A stretch of 64,000 bases of DNA from Diphasiastrum complanatum. Its lineage: Eukaryota > Streptophyta > Lycopodiopsida > Lycopodiales > Lycopodiaceae. The DNA lies in the NCBI GenBank assembly GCA_029204225.1, contig CM055093.1, positions 7,141,315 through 7,205,314 of the forward strand, given 5' to 3'. The notes beneath the pieces were generated by a model, which saw only the letters and a list, made by a program, of their open reading frames with translations, ran no database searches and was not told the origin of the DNA. Position 1 is the first letter of the stretch, and each line of letters opens with the position of its first letter. Both the position numbers and the translations under genes were made by a program. This document shows positions 34,533 through 44,418 of the stretch, one piece after another.

Positions 34533-35325
34533 AATTTGACTTTCGAATTGTGGTTTGAAAGGGGAAACAACATTATCTAGCCGATCATGTTTCTCGAATT
34601 GAATCCGGGTGAAGTGGATGATGAACTGCCAGATGCTGCATTGTTCTATGTTAAAGCAATACCTGAGTGAGCAGCAGCAGATATTGTTGAGTACCTAATG
34701 CTAGGACAACCGAATGACTCCTTGACAAAAGTACAGAAGAGACAATTGATTCATAAGACTCAACCTTATCAATTAATTGCAGGAGAATTGTATCGTCGTG
34801 GATCAGATAATATTTTATGAGGGTGTGTTTTACCGCATGAAGTACCAGATTTAATCATGTTTTCACATGATGGCATGGGTGGAGGACACTTCTCTTTAGA
34901 TATTACTGTTCGCAAACTTTTACAATCAGGTTGTTGGTGGCCTACGCTTCATAAGGACACAAAATTTTATTCAAACATGTGACGTTTGCCAGCGAGCACG
35001 ATGGCCTACTCGATAGAACTATGAACCCTTGCATCCGGTTTTATCGCAAGCACCATTCGAAAAATGAGGATTGGATTATATTGGACCTATTTACCCTGCC
35101 GCGCAAGGATCTCAAGCCCGATACATTATTGTCGCAACTGATTATAATATGACCAAGTGGGTTCAAGCCAAAGCTGTCAAAGTTGCTGATGCAGAATCTA
35201 TGGCCAAGTTTCTATATGAAAATTTATAATCAAATTTGGATGTTCGATCGAGATTGTCAGTGACCGGGGTACACACTTTGTTAATCAAACAATAAAGTGT
35301 TTATTGGAAGATTTTTTTCGTTATA
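34533..35325 (+). pseudogene. gypsy integrase, N-terminal and core part
   Basis: Zinc-binding region with HDGMGGGHFS and CWWPTLHKD (about 34860-34960), then remnants of the catalytic core including IVATDYNMTKWVQAKAV (about 35130) and VSDRGTHFVNQ (about 35255). Many stops and frame changes. The sequence is cut at the TTATA copied by the copia insertion; the rest resumes at 41757. Confidence 0.8.
35321..35325. repeat. target site duplication, left copy (TTATA)
   Basis: TTATA immediately before the copia LTR, repeated exactly at 41752-41756 after the other LTR. Confidence 0.9.
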
Positions 35326-35980
35326 TGTGAAAAATACAGATCCTAAGTGGATCTAAACTCCAAGATCATTGGCTTGAATGCTTGCACTCCAAACTACATA
35401 AGCTAAGAATTGGCAACACATTCTATGCTACCTAGAATGCAAAGAACTTGATCAAAAAGCATTTATCACAAATGGAAACTTCCATAAACATCAAGTGTGA
35501 CCCAAAATAGCATTATACAGTCCATAATACATCAGCCTATCACTTTTGGAAAGCACCTAAGATCATACACAATAGCTTGAAGACAATACACACAACAATG
35601 CTCTCAATGGAGGAAGAAACAATGACAATGATCTATTGATCTCAATGAAGCATACAAAAGGTTTCTCCAACCTGTTCTCCACGACTTCCCTACTATTTAT
35701 GGATGAGGAAGATGACTCTCTCTCCTCTCTCTAGAAGGTACTTGACCCTAGATATTCCCTATATAGGAAAAATAGCTAAAAATGGCTTATATGACCAAAA
35801 TACATCAAAATGGTCTCATTTTGAAGGGTATGAAGTTTGACACTTCATCATACTGAAAAAATACAGTAAATAAAAACATTGTGGCCTGGTTCACACGTGT
35901 GAAACTCCAGAACCAAAACTATTTACAATTTTAGCCAATTTAGGCCTCAAACTAGCTAGGAAATGTTGACAATTTTCACA
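35326..35980 (-). repeat. copia 3' LTR
   Basis: 655 bp, TGTGAAAA...TTTTCACA. Contains the perfect palindrome TTCACACGTGTGAA at 35890-35903. Confidence 0.95.
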
Positions 35981-38900
35981 CTCCCTCTTCAACATTGGAT
36001 GCTAGTTTCAACATAGTCTTTGAGCACATTCCAAGATTAGATCTATGCATTAAATATAGGTCCTTTCCCAATGGTTTGGTGAAGATATCAGCCACACACT
36101 CCTTTGAAGAGACATGTTGAAGCTCCACCTCTTTGGCAATGACTTGATCTCTCACAAAATGGTGAGCAATCTCAATGTGCTTGCTCCTTGCATGAAAAAC
36201 AGGATTGCTTGCCAAGCTTTGGGCTGAAAGGTTATCACAAAGTATGATTGGAGTCTTCTTTGGTTCCAGCAAGTGAAGATCCAATAACATCCTCTTGATC
36301 CAAAGAATCTCCTTGATGCATGTTGTTAATGCCTTGTACTCGGCTTCGGTGGAAGATAGAGAGATAGTTGGTTGCTTCTTTGATAGCCATGAGACCACTC
36401 CATCTCCAAGATAGATTGCAAAGGAACTTGTTGACTTCCTATCCATTTGATCACCTGCAAAATCTGAATCTGAAAATCCACAAAGGTTAGGTGTTGTACC
36501 TCCATACAAGATGCCAAAATCTCTAGATCCCGAGATGTATCTAAGTACTCTCTTTCCTAGCTTCCAATGAGCCTCACTAGGATCTTGCATAAATTGACTT
36601 AGTTTACCAACCACAAAGCTTAGATCAGGTCTTGTGATGGTTAACCATATAAGAGATCCTATTAGCTTTCTATAGAGAGTAATGTCCTTGAAGGATCTTT
36701 CATTACTTCTTGTAGTTAGCTTTACATTTGATTCCATAGGAGTAGAAACAACTTTACAATCTTCCATATGAAACCTTTTTAGAATAGAGTTAACATACTT
36801 TTCTTGACATATGAATGTAGATTTAGAAGTTCTAATAATCTCTATTCCTAGGATATAATGAAGTTTACCAAGATCTTGAATTTCAAACTCTCTTTTGAGT
36901 GCCATCTTGATTTCATCTATATCTAGATTGTTACCACCACTTAAGATAATGTCATCAACATAGATCAAAAGTAAAGTGATATCATTTTCATTCAATCTAA
37001 AGTAGAGAGAATGATCATACTCACTCATAACAAAGTTTTGAGAAAGTAAGAAGGAATTGAGCTTAGCATACCAACTTCTTGGTGCTTGCTTTAGCCCATA
37101 CAAACTCTTTTGGAGATAGCACACATGATTAGGCTCATCATGTGAAACATAGCCCTCGGGTTGCTCCATGTAAATATCTTCTTCAAGATCACCATTCAAG
37201 AAGGCATTAGTAACATCCATTTGCCACATATCCCAATCATAAAGAGTTGCAAGAGAGATTAGGATTCGAATAGTTACCATCTTTGCCACGGGTGCAAAGG
37301 TCTCATCATAGTCAATACCATATTCTTGAGCATACCCCTTTGCCACCAACCTTGCCTTGTACTTGTTGATTGATCCATCTTGATTTGTCTTGATCTTGAA
37401 GATCCACTTACAACCAATTGCCTTCTTGTCCTTTGGAAGCTTTACCAACCTCCATGTGTTGCTTTTGATGAGTGCTTGATGCTCATGATCCATGGCTTGG
37501 ATCCATTCCTTCTTTTGAATTGCTTCACCTACACAAGTTGGTTCATCAAAAGAGGTAAGAAAAGCAAAGTTAGAGTTGTCCACCACTTGCTTTCCTTTTT
37601 CATCATAGGTTAGCCTTGATGGCTTAGCCCTTTGCCTTTGAGTCTTCCTTGAAGTTTGCTTTGGAGTGGCATCTCCATCTTCATCCAAGACATCTTGCAC
37701 ATCATGATGATTAGTAGGCACATCAACATCAACATCAACAACATTGGAAACATTCTCTTCATGAAAGATGACATCCCTACTTATGACAACTTTCTTTGTA
37801 GAAGGAATGTACACTTTGTAAGCCTTGCTTACTTCACTATAGCCAACAAACACACCCTTCTTTGATGAAGGATCTTCTTTAGTTCTATCATCAAGTGTGA
37901 TATTGACAAAACATGTACATCCAAAGATCCTACAATGCTTGACACTCGGCCTTCTACCATAAAGAACCTCATGAGGAGTTTTACCATCCAAGGAAGCACT
38001 TGTCCATCTATTACATAGATAGTTAGCACATGCTAAAGCTTCCCCCCAAAAAGACTTAGCAAGATTAGCATGTAGTCTCATTGCCTTGGCACATTCACAA
38101 AGGGTTCTATTCTTCCTCTCGGCCACTCCATTTTGTTGTGGAGTCCTAGGACTAGACATCTCCCTCTTAATCCCATGTGCTATACAAAAGTCTTTGAACC
38201 TATTTGAGGTGTATTCCCCTCCATTATCAGATCTTAAGCATTTGATCTTTGTATTGAATTGGTTTTCCATTTCATTCTTGAACTTGACAAATGCAGCAAA
38301 CACTTCATCCTTACTTTTAAGAAGATAGATCCAAGTATACCTACTAAAGTCATCAATGAAAGTTGCATACATCTTTGCCCCACCATTGCTAGTTGTACTA
38401 GAATAATGAATATCAGAATGCACAAGTTGAAAAGCTTCTTTAGATCTAGAAGTAGATCTAGAATAAGCAAGTCTATGAGATTTGGACAAGGCACAATGTT
38501 CACAAACACTATTGTGTGCAACAAGACTTTTAGGGAGACCAAGAACAAGCTCTTTCTTTGCCATTACCTCCAAAGATTTGAAGTTGGGATGGCCCAACCT
38601 CTTGTGCCAAACTTCTTGGTTTGTCAATTGCTCCCTAGCCATACATCCTTCATGATTAGAGATCAAACATGCATCAAGCTTGAAAAGTTTACCATGCCTC
38701 CTACCTTGAGCAATCAAGGATCCACATTTACTTATCAAACATGCATCTCCAATGAACTCCACATCAAGTCCTTTGTCAATCATTTGACTTACACTAAGCA
38801 AATTCTTAGTAATTGAAGGAATGTACAAAACATTTTCAAGATTTGCTTTCCTATTTGTTGAAAGGGAAATAGGAATAGTGCCTATGCCTTTGATGTCACA

Positions 38901-39929
38901 TTGACCATCATTTGCAGTGTAGATGATGTTACCTTCTCCCTCATAAGACAATAAGGATGTAAAGTATTCCTTATGTCTTGTCATGTGAGATGAGGCTCCA
39001 CTATCAATCCACCAAGGATCATTATCATCTATGTTGGCTAACAAACTTGAAGTCATAACAAGTGATTCACATGTGTTATGTTCTTCCTCATCTATTGTAA
39101 GATTTCCTTGCCTCTCTCCTTGCTCTCTTTTCTTCTTATAACATTCATTTGCAAAATGACCTTTTATCCCACAATAAAAGCACTTGAACTTTGACTTATT
39201 GTTCTTAGTAGAAGAGGAAGAGGAAGAGTGATCATCATGATCAAAGTTACCACCTTTGGACCATTTCCCTTTGCCTTTACCTTTGCCCTTGAATTTGCCT
39301 TTTGTGAAGAAAGCCTCTTCACCTCCACCTTGCAAGGATGCACCATCAAGCTTTGATTGCAACCTATGTTCTTCAGCCAATAAGATTTCTTGCAAGTCAA
39401 CCACACTTGGCAAGACTCTTTGAATGGCAAAACTTTGCACAAGGTTAGCATGTTCATTTAGCAAACCATTCAACATAACTTGGACTATTTCACCATCTTT
39501 TATGTTCTCATCAATGCATGCTAAATCATTACTTAGGGACTTAACTCTCAAGATAAATGCATGAGCACTTTCACCCTCTCTTTGCCTACTAGAAAATATT
39601 TGTCTCCTTAGGGTCAATACCCTAGATGTGGACTTTGATTCAAAGAGCTTCTTTAAGGCATTCCATGCCTCACTTGCACTTTGACACTTTCCAACTCCCT
39701 TGAGAAGTTCATTTGTAACATTCATTTTAATGATATGAAGAGCCCTTTTGGCCTTCTTATCAAACCTTTGTTGCTCTTGAAGTGTGAGAGGTCTCTCTTC
39801 AATTTCTGCAACTATGTCCATGAGTTCATTCAACTCAAGTAAGGACTCCATCCTCACTTTCCAAGTAGAGTAGTTTGATGAACTCAACCTTTCACTAGAC
39901 TCTAGCATGATCCCACCATTGGAAGCCAT
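35976..39929 (-). CDS. intact Ty1/copia Gag-Pol polyprotein
   Basis: 1317 residues in one frame from the ATG at 39927-39929. Gag capsid-like part at about residues 15-200, a Lys/Gly-rich stretch at 210-227, zinc knuckle CFYCGIKGHFANEC at 250-263, protease active site DSGA at 309-312, pre-integrase zinc region from WHKRLGH (441) with C476 and C479, integrase catalytic D506, D568 and E604 (35 residues between the last two), RT from about 808 with YVDD at 990-993, RNase H from about 1145 with D1154, E1195 and D1232. It makes the virus-like particle proteins and copies element RNA into DNA. The last codons are encoded by the polypurine tract and the stop codon lies in the LTR. No inactivating change is visible, unlike every other copia here. 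Confidence 0.95.
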   Translation of the reverse strand: MASNGGIMLESSERLSSSNYSTWKVRMESLLELNELMDIVAEIEERPLTLQEQQRFDKKAKRALHIIKMNVTNELLKGVGKCQSASEAWNALKKLFESKSTSRVLTLRRQIFSSRQREGESAHAFILRVKSLSNDLACIDENIKDGEIVQVMLNGLLNEHANLVQSFAIQRVLPSVVDLQEILLAEEHRLQSKLDGASLQGGGEEAFFTKGKFKGKGKGKGKWSKGGNFDHDDHSSSSSSTKNNKSKFKCFYCGIKGHFANECYKKKREQGERQGNLTIDEEEHNTCESLVMTSSLLANIDDNDPWWIDSGASSHMTRHKEYFTSLLSYEGEGNIIYTANDGQCDIKGIGTIPISLSTNRKANLENVLYIPSITKNLLSVSQMIDKGLDVEFIGDACLISKCGSLIAQGRRHGKLFKLDACLISNHEGCMAREQLTNQEVWHKRLGHPNFKSLEVMAKKELVLGLPKSLVAHNSVCEHCALSKSHRLAYSRSTSRSKEAFQLVHSDIHYSSTTSNGGAKMYATFIDDFSRYTWIYLLKSKDEVFAAFVKFKNEMENQFNTKIKCLRSDNGGEYTSNRFKDFCIAHGIKREMSSPRTPQQNGVAERKNRTLCECAKAMRLHANLAKSFWGEALACANYLCNRWTSASLDGKTPHEVLYGRRPSVKHCRIFGCTCFVNITLDDRTKEDPSSKKGVFVGYSEVSKAYKVYIPSTKKVVISRDVIFHEENVSNVVDVDVDVPTNHHDVQDVLDEDGDATPKQTSRKTQRQRAKPSRLTYDEKGKQVVDNSNFAFLTSFDEPTCVGEAIQKKEWIQAMDHEHQALIKSNTWRLVKLPKDKKAIGCKWIFKIKTNQDGSINKYKARLVAKGYAQEYGIDYDETFAPVAKMVTIRILISLATLYDWDMWQMDVTNAFLNGDLEEDIYMEQPEGYVSHDEPNHVCYLQKSLYGLKQAPRSWYAKLNSFLLSQNFVMSEYDHSLYFRLNENDITLLLIYVDDIILSGGNNLDIDEIKMALKREFEIQDLGKLHYILGIEIIRTSKSTFICQEKYVNSILKRFHMEDCKVVSTPMESNVKLTTRSNERSFKDITLYRKLIGSLIWLTITRPDLSFVVGKLSQFMQDPSEAHWKLGKRVLRYISGSRDFGILYGGTTPNLCGFSDSDFAGDQMDRKSTSSFAIYLGDGVVSWLSKKQPTISLSSTEAEYKALTTCIKEILWIKRMLLDLHLLEPKKTPIILCDNLSAQSLASNPVFHARSKHIEIAHHFVRDQVIAKEVELQHVSSKECVADIFTKPLGKDLYLMHRSNLGMCSKTMLKLASNVEEGV
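35981..35990 (-). promoter_or_regulatory. copia polypurine tract
   Basis: GAAGAGGGAG on the minus strand directly abutting the 3' LTR. It would prime plus-strand DNA synthesis. It also encodes the residues EEG at the polyprotein C-terminus. Confidence 0.85.
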
Positions 39930-41084
39930 GATTCTAATGTTTCTTCAACTTTTAGGTTCTGTCCTAAAGCACTTAGCACTCACTTTTCTCTCAACAAATG
40001 ATAGATAAAGAGATCTATGAAGATTTAGGACCCTAAAACACTTCTATCTTGAACCTAGATGGTTTCCAAGCATAGAAAGGAAGATTGAAACACATGCAAC
40101 ACTTTGCACACACTAAGAATGGATTACAAAATCAAACCAACCTGAACACACTCTTGCTTAAGCTCTCAAACTTTCCAGCAAGTGACCAAATCAAGTTATG
40201 GTGTGAAGAGTTACTTGCATTCTTAGAAAATACCCAAAACTAGGATGCCAAGATTACCTAGTAATGAACAAACTTGATCAACATATGATCAACACACTAA
40301 GATATTGATTCAACCTGTAAAACCACATGTAAACCACAAAAAGTTTATAAACTCCAGCAAGTGATAAATACAAGATTTAGAGGTGAATGAATGAGCACAC
40401 TTAGTGAATCACAAGACTAGCTTCACTATCTTGTCAAATCTTGGTGTTTAGATGTAGATCTAAGATCACTTCACATGAGAATGTTCCTCAACCTGTTAAG
40501 AACCTGAAAACACACTTGCATAATGGTTAACACCTTCCAGCAAATGCTCCAATCAAATTACATAAGGAGAGTTACTTACATGCTCAACAAAGTACACCAA
40601 AATTTATGCCAAAATTGATGACAATCTTTACAATATGCTCTTCACAATGGAGCTTACAATATGTTCACCCAAAAAAGGGGATCTTTCATCCAAATGGGAG
40701 CTTTGCTCAGCCTTTAGGAGAATTACAACTCACTCAAAAGAGCATTTGTCATCCACTTAAGGAGAAGTTTCATCCACTTAAGGAGAGTGTTCATCCAAGA
40801 ATGGAGATTGTCAACAATAGGATTGAAAAGAACATTGTTAGTATTGAATATACACAAGCCTCACAATCACAAATGATTAGGTGTTATGATCTGATCCAAA
40901 ATAGTTTCTTTTCAGCCTCTGATCTTCAATAGACCTGAAATATGCTTTTGATCCACAAGTTCAACTCACAAAACAAAGATTAGTAAGATTTGATCAACAA
41001 AGCAATGCAAAATCATGCTAGAACTTGATCAAACATCCAAATATCACCAAAAATGGAATACTTACTGTAAATAGAAGCCAACCA
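39930..41084 (-). other. copia untranslated leader with three diverged tandem units
   Basis: Long leader of 1155 nt between primer site and polyprotein ATG. Three diverged units are marked on the plus strand by CAACCTG at 40138, 40311 and 40489, and by CCAGCAARTG at 40175, 40354 and 40537, a period of about 175-180 bp. A plus-strand (antisense) ATG frame of 108 codons at 40606-40932 holds short HPLKE-type repeats; I see no reason to call it a gene. Several short sense frames would lie upstream of the main ATG. Confidence 0.6.
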
Positions 41085-41096
41085 GCTCTGATACCA
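41085..41096 (-). promoter_or_regulatory. copia primer binding site (initiator tRNA-Met)
   Basis: Minus strand TGGTATCAGAGC, exact consensus, directly abutting the 5' LTR at 41097. Confidence 0.95.
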
Positions 41097-41751
41097 TGTG
41101 AAAAATACAGATCCTAAGTGGATCTAAACTCCAAGATCATTGGCTTGAATGCTTGCACTCCAAACTACATAAGCTAGGAATTGGCAACACATTCTATGCT
41201 ACCTAGAATGCAAAGAACTTGATCAAAAAGCATTTATCACAAATGGAAACTTCCATAAACATCAAGTGCGGCCCAAAATAGCATTATACAGTCCATAATA
41301 CATCAGCCTATCACTTTTGGAAAGCACCTAAGATCATACACAATAGCTTGAAGACAATACACACAACAATGCTCTCAATGGAGGAAGAAACAATGACAAT
41401 GATCTATTGATCTCAATGAAGCATACAAAAGGTTTCTCCAACCTGTTCTCCATGACTTCCCTACTATTTATGGATGAGGAAGATGACTCTCTCTCCTCTC
41501 TCTAGAAGGTACTTGACCCTAGATATTCCCTATATAGGAAAAATAGCTAAAAATGGCTTATATGACCAAAATACATCAAAATGGTCTCATTTTGAAGGGT
41601 ATGAAGTTTGACACTTCATCATACTGAAAAAATACAATAAATAAAAACATTGTGGCCTGGTTCACTCGTGTGAAACTCCAGAACCAAAACTATTTACAAT
41701 TTTAGCCAATTTAGGCCTCAAACTAGCTAGGAAATGTTGACAATTTTCACA
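41097..41751 (-). repeat. copia 5' LTR with promoter
   Basis: 655 bp. A TATATAGG box at 41531-41538 lies about 215 nt from the outer end on the minus strand, a suitable place for the element promoter. The palindrome found in the 3' LTR is here TTCACTCGTGTGAA (41661-41674), broken by one change. Confidence 0.9.
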
Positions 41752-41756
41752 TTATA
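41752..41756. repeat. target site duplication, right copy (TTATA)
   Basis: Second copy of the TTATA at 35321-35325. Confidence 0.9.
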
Positions 41757-42371
41757 CACAGATTTAATACTCCCTATTATCCCAGAGGGAATGGCCAAGC
41801 TGAATCTTCCAATAAGATTCTCTGCACCATTATGACAAAGACAGTTGAAGCAAGTCGGTCCGATTGGGAACATAAACTGTATGTAGCATTATGGGCATTC
41901 AGAACCGCTTACAAAAATAGTACATATCAAACACCTTTTCAACTGGTTTATGGTCAAGATGTTGTTATGCCAATTGAATTTTTAATCTCATGTTTACGCA
42001 TAGCAGCAATGGAACGATTAAATGATGATATGTCCTTACAACTCCGTCATGAAGCGTTGCACAAATTATGTGAAACCCGATTGATGGCAGTTCATGCCTT
42101 AGCAGCAGAGAAAGCCCGCCACAAGGCATAGCACGATCGTCGTTTGCACAAGAAAGATCTGAAAGCAGGAGATCTTGCATTGATGTACAAAACCAAGCTG
42201 ATCAAGGGTAAGTTGAAGTTTAACGGGGAAGGCCCGTATAAAGTGAAGGAAATCCTGAACTATGGCGAAGTAATTCTTGAGCACTTGGATGGAAAACGAT
42301 TTGATACTCCGGTAAATGGCAGCCGATTATGCAAGTTTTGGCAACCTGCTCCGCCAGTTCAGCGAGCCTGA
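41757..42371 (+). pseudogene. gypsy integrase, core end and C-terminal part
   Basis: Continues the frame broken at 35325: a degenerate TPYYP-x-GNGQAE block at about 41768-41805, then WEHKLYVALWAFRTAYKNST, GQDVVMPIEF, and after a stop at 42127 the basic C-terminal block with DLALMYKTKLIKGKLKFNGEGPYKV to the stop at 42369-42371. This proves the copia inserted inside the gypsy element. Confidence 0.85.
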
Positions 42372-42620
42372 TCTCAATATATTTTTTAATTCTATTTGTT
42401 TTTCAATTTTTTGTTTTCATTATTTAATTTGTTGAGTTTTTTCGAAAAAGACAGTTAAAAAACAAAAAACAAACAAAAAGAAAAACAAAAAAATAAGAAA
42501 AGACTGATGAGCAAAAGTCAGGAAGTCATCAGCATAAGAAAAAAAAAACATAGTATTTTTTATGGACAATGACTTGGAAAATCACTAATTTGGACAGATT
42601 TGGCCAATACAGTATCAGAA

Positions 42621-42960
42621 ACCTTCGTTGAGCTCTCAGACTGTACATCCACCCTTGATTTATCTAAATTGAGGTGGGCGAAGGTTCCTGACAAGAGAAA
42701 ATCCAATTTTTGAGACAGACAAATGTTCAGTGATATGTCATTTTGGGAACCTTCGTCGAGCATCATAACCTCATTATAAACCTTCGTCGACCTGCTAGAT
42801 GATCTTAAAATGTCAAAATTAGGTTGTCCATAGGTTCAAATTGTGAAAATATGCATTTATGACAGTACTTGGACGAAGGACCCTCCTGGGCAAAGGTTCA
42901 TCATTCGCCAGCCCTAGAAAACGTTCGCCTGATAGATTCAGATCCCTGAAACCTTCGCCG
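42621..42960 (+). repeat. second paired CCTTCG / CGAAGG array, between pol and extra ORF
   Basis: One clear pair, forward at 42622 and reverse ending at 42683, spans 62 nt like the leader pairs. Further forward motifs are at 42750, 42781, 42922 (CGTTCGCCTGAT) and 42952, with a reverse motif at 42872-42879. Confidence 0.65.
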
Positions 42961-43205
42961 AGATTTTTATAGTCTATTTTTACAGTACTGCACATGCTTG
43001 CAAATTTTTGTTCAGAACTGATCAGCCAAACTACTATTCAGTGTAATGGACCCACCAAATTCACCTATAAGTTGGCTGAATTCGATTCATTCCTCACTTG
43101 TGCTAGCGAAGCTCTTGCAAATTTTTCTTGCGACCAAAGCCTTCCAAATTTCCTGCATTGCCTTCTGATACACTTTCATGCGGTTATAATTCCTTTTTTA
43201 TCATC

Positions 43206-44330
43206 ATGTCTTCTACCGATACTTCCCAGTCTCCGAGCTATACTATCCATCGTGATGTCCCATATGCAACGAACGTCATGATTCTTCCTAGCACAAGCAT
43301 GGTCACTGAGTGGATGACCCTTGCAGAGCCTCTGCTCACTACAATGGGTATTCATGAGAGAGCCTTTTCGGGTCGCATCAATATGGATTTCATCACTCTT
43401 GCCTTCAGTATGTGAAAGGAAGAGAAATCCAAATTCTATATCACTTTCTAGGGAGCCACACACAAAGTGCGCATCACTGAGGCTGCACTTGCAGCTATAG
43501 GAATATCATCTGGTACGCAGGCCTCACCCAATCACAAGCACGCCAAACAGGCCATCAAGCCATTTATTGACCTCACCAATTATCTGCACTAGACCAATGA
43601 TGGCTACCTTTTGGAAGCCATCACTGAGCCTTCCATCCACGCAGCTGCCCAGCTATTGAATAATTTTCTGATGGTTGGCAACCTCAGGAAAGACCGCATC
43701 ACATTTCAAATCCTTCACACTAAGTTGGCCAAAGCCCCTCTTGAACCATATAATTGGTTCAATATTGTTTTCGGTGAGCTCAAGCGAGCTATTAAGGCCA
43801 ATACTAAGCAGCAGTTTGTTGTTGGTTCTTTATTGTCTCTCTTAGCCGCTTCTCACTTAGAAAACAAAATCCATGGCTTCCACCTGGATTTTGTGCTTTC
43901 GATTTACGAAGAAGCGCCGGCAGAATCATCCATTAGCCTTATAGCTGGACCATTTTAGTGGACTTCCACCATGTTTTACAAGCATATCAGAGAGAGTATG
44001 TCCACTCTCCAGATCCAACAGTGCGACAATCGGCAATGTTCGCTAAAGATCTAACTCTGTTGGCATCAGTGGCAACCAAATGGGACGATTGCCTTCTTCC
44101 CCTGGCATTTGATCCAAATAAGCCGATGGCCTCAGAGCAAATCAAAGATTAGTTGCCGATTGTTCGTCTCTATTTTCGTACGGCTATGATGGGAGGCTCT
44201 TGGGAATCCCGCTTCACCTCATGGACAACTTCCAAATGGATTGTCGGAGCCCACCATTGTTTCCTGCCACACAATTTGGATTTCAATACTGCACGTCTCG
44301 ACTTTATGGAGAAGGTGTAGTATCATTTAA
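43206..44330 (+). pseudogene. extra ORF of the gypsy element, N-terminal helical domain
   Basis: From the ATG at 43206, one frame runs to 43956 broken only by stops at 43413, 43449 and 43590, then continues in a shifted frame to about 44330. The product is predominantly helical, without Cys knuckles or obvious membrane segments. A block beginning LLEAITEPSIHAAAQLLNNF (43614) and including EPYNWFNIVFGELKRAI aligns with LLKAIKFKELGAACAYLTRY ... MYNWARFISRQLTHLL in the relic at 60272-60455. Position between pol and the 3' LTR matches the extra ORF of Athila/Tat elements. Its function is not known to me. An env-like role cannot be supported, since no signal or membrane helix is seen. Confidence 0.6.
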
Positions 44331-44407
44331 TTAAGATTTGGCGCGAAGCCAATAAAAGTCCCCAATAACTGCATATTGTAGGTGTCGTGGGACCGCCACC
44401 AGTTTTG

Positions 44408-44418
44408 GTGGGGGATAT
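44408..44418 (+). promoter_or_regulatory. gypsy polypurine tract
   Basis: GGTGGGGGATA-like purine run directly before the TGTTGG start of the 3' LTR. Confidence 0.7.

Larger units (their letters stand above)
35326..41751 (-). mobile_element. complete Ty1/copia retrotransposon, recent insertion
   Basis: 6426 bp, minus strand. It has two 655-bp LTRs (35326-35980 and 41097-41751) starting TGTGAAAA and ending TTTTCACA, a primer site abutting the right LTR, a polypurine tract abutting the left LTR, and one uninterrupted polyprotein frame. A 5-bp TTATA duplication flanks it. By eye the LTRs differ at 6 positions, about 0.9 percent, so the insertion is recent. It sits in the integrase of the host gypsy element. 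All motifs needed for autonomy are present. Confidence 0.95.

Noticed and set aside
38259-38816. 185-codon plus-strand frame inside the copia
   Set aside because: Antisense shadow of the intact polyprotein; no recognisable domain.
40606-40932. 108-codon plus-strand ORF with HPLKE repeats in the copia leader
   Set aside because: It lies antisense over a tandemly duplicated untranslated leader and has no known domain; the repeats follow from the DNA repetition.
43206-43956. Programmed stop-codon readthrough or RNA editing of the extra ORF (three stops in one frame)
   Set aside because: The stops are of different kinds, a frameshift follows, and gag and pol of the same element are also broken, so ordinary decay is simpler.
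43206-44330. Retroviral-type envelope protein in the gypsy element
   Set aside because: No signal peptide, cleavage site or membrane helix can be seen in the product.
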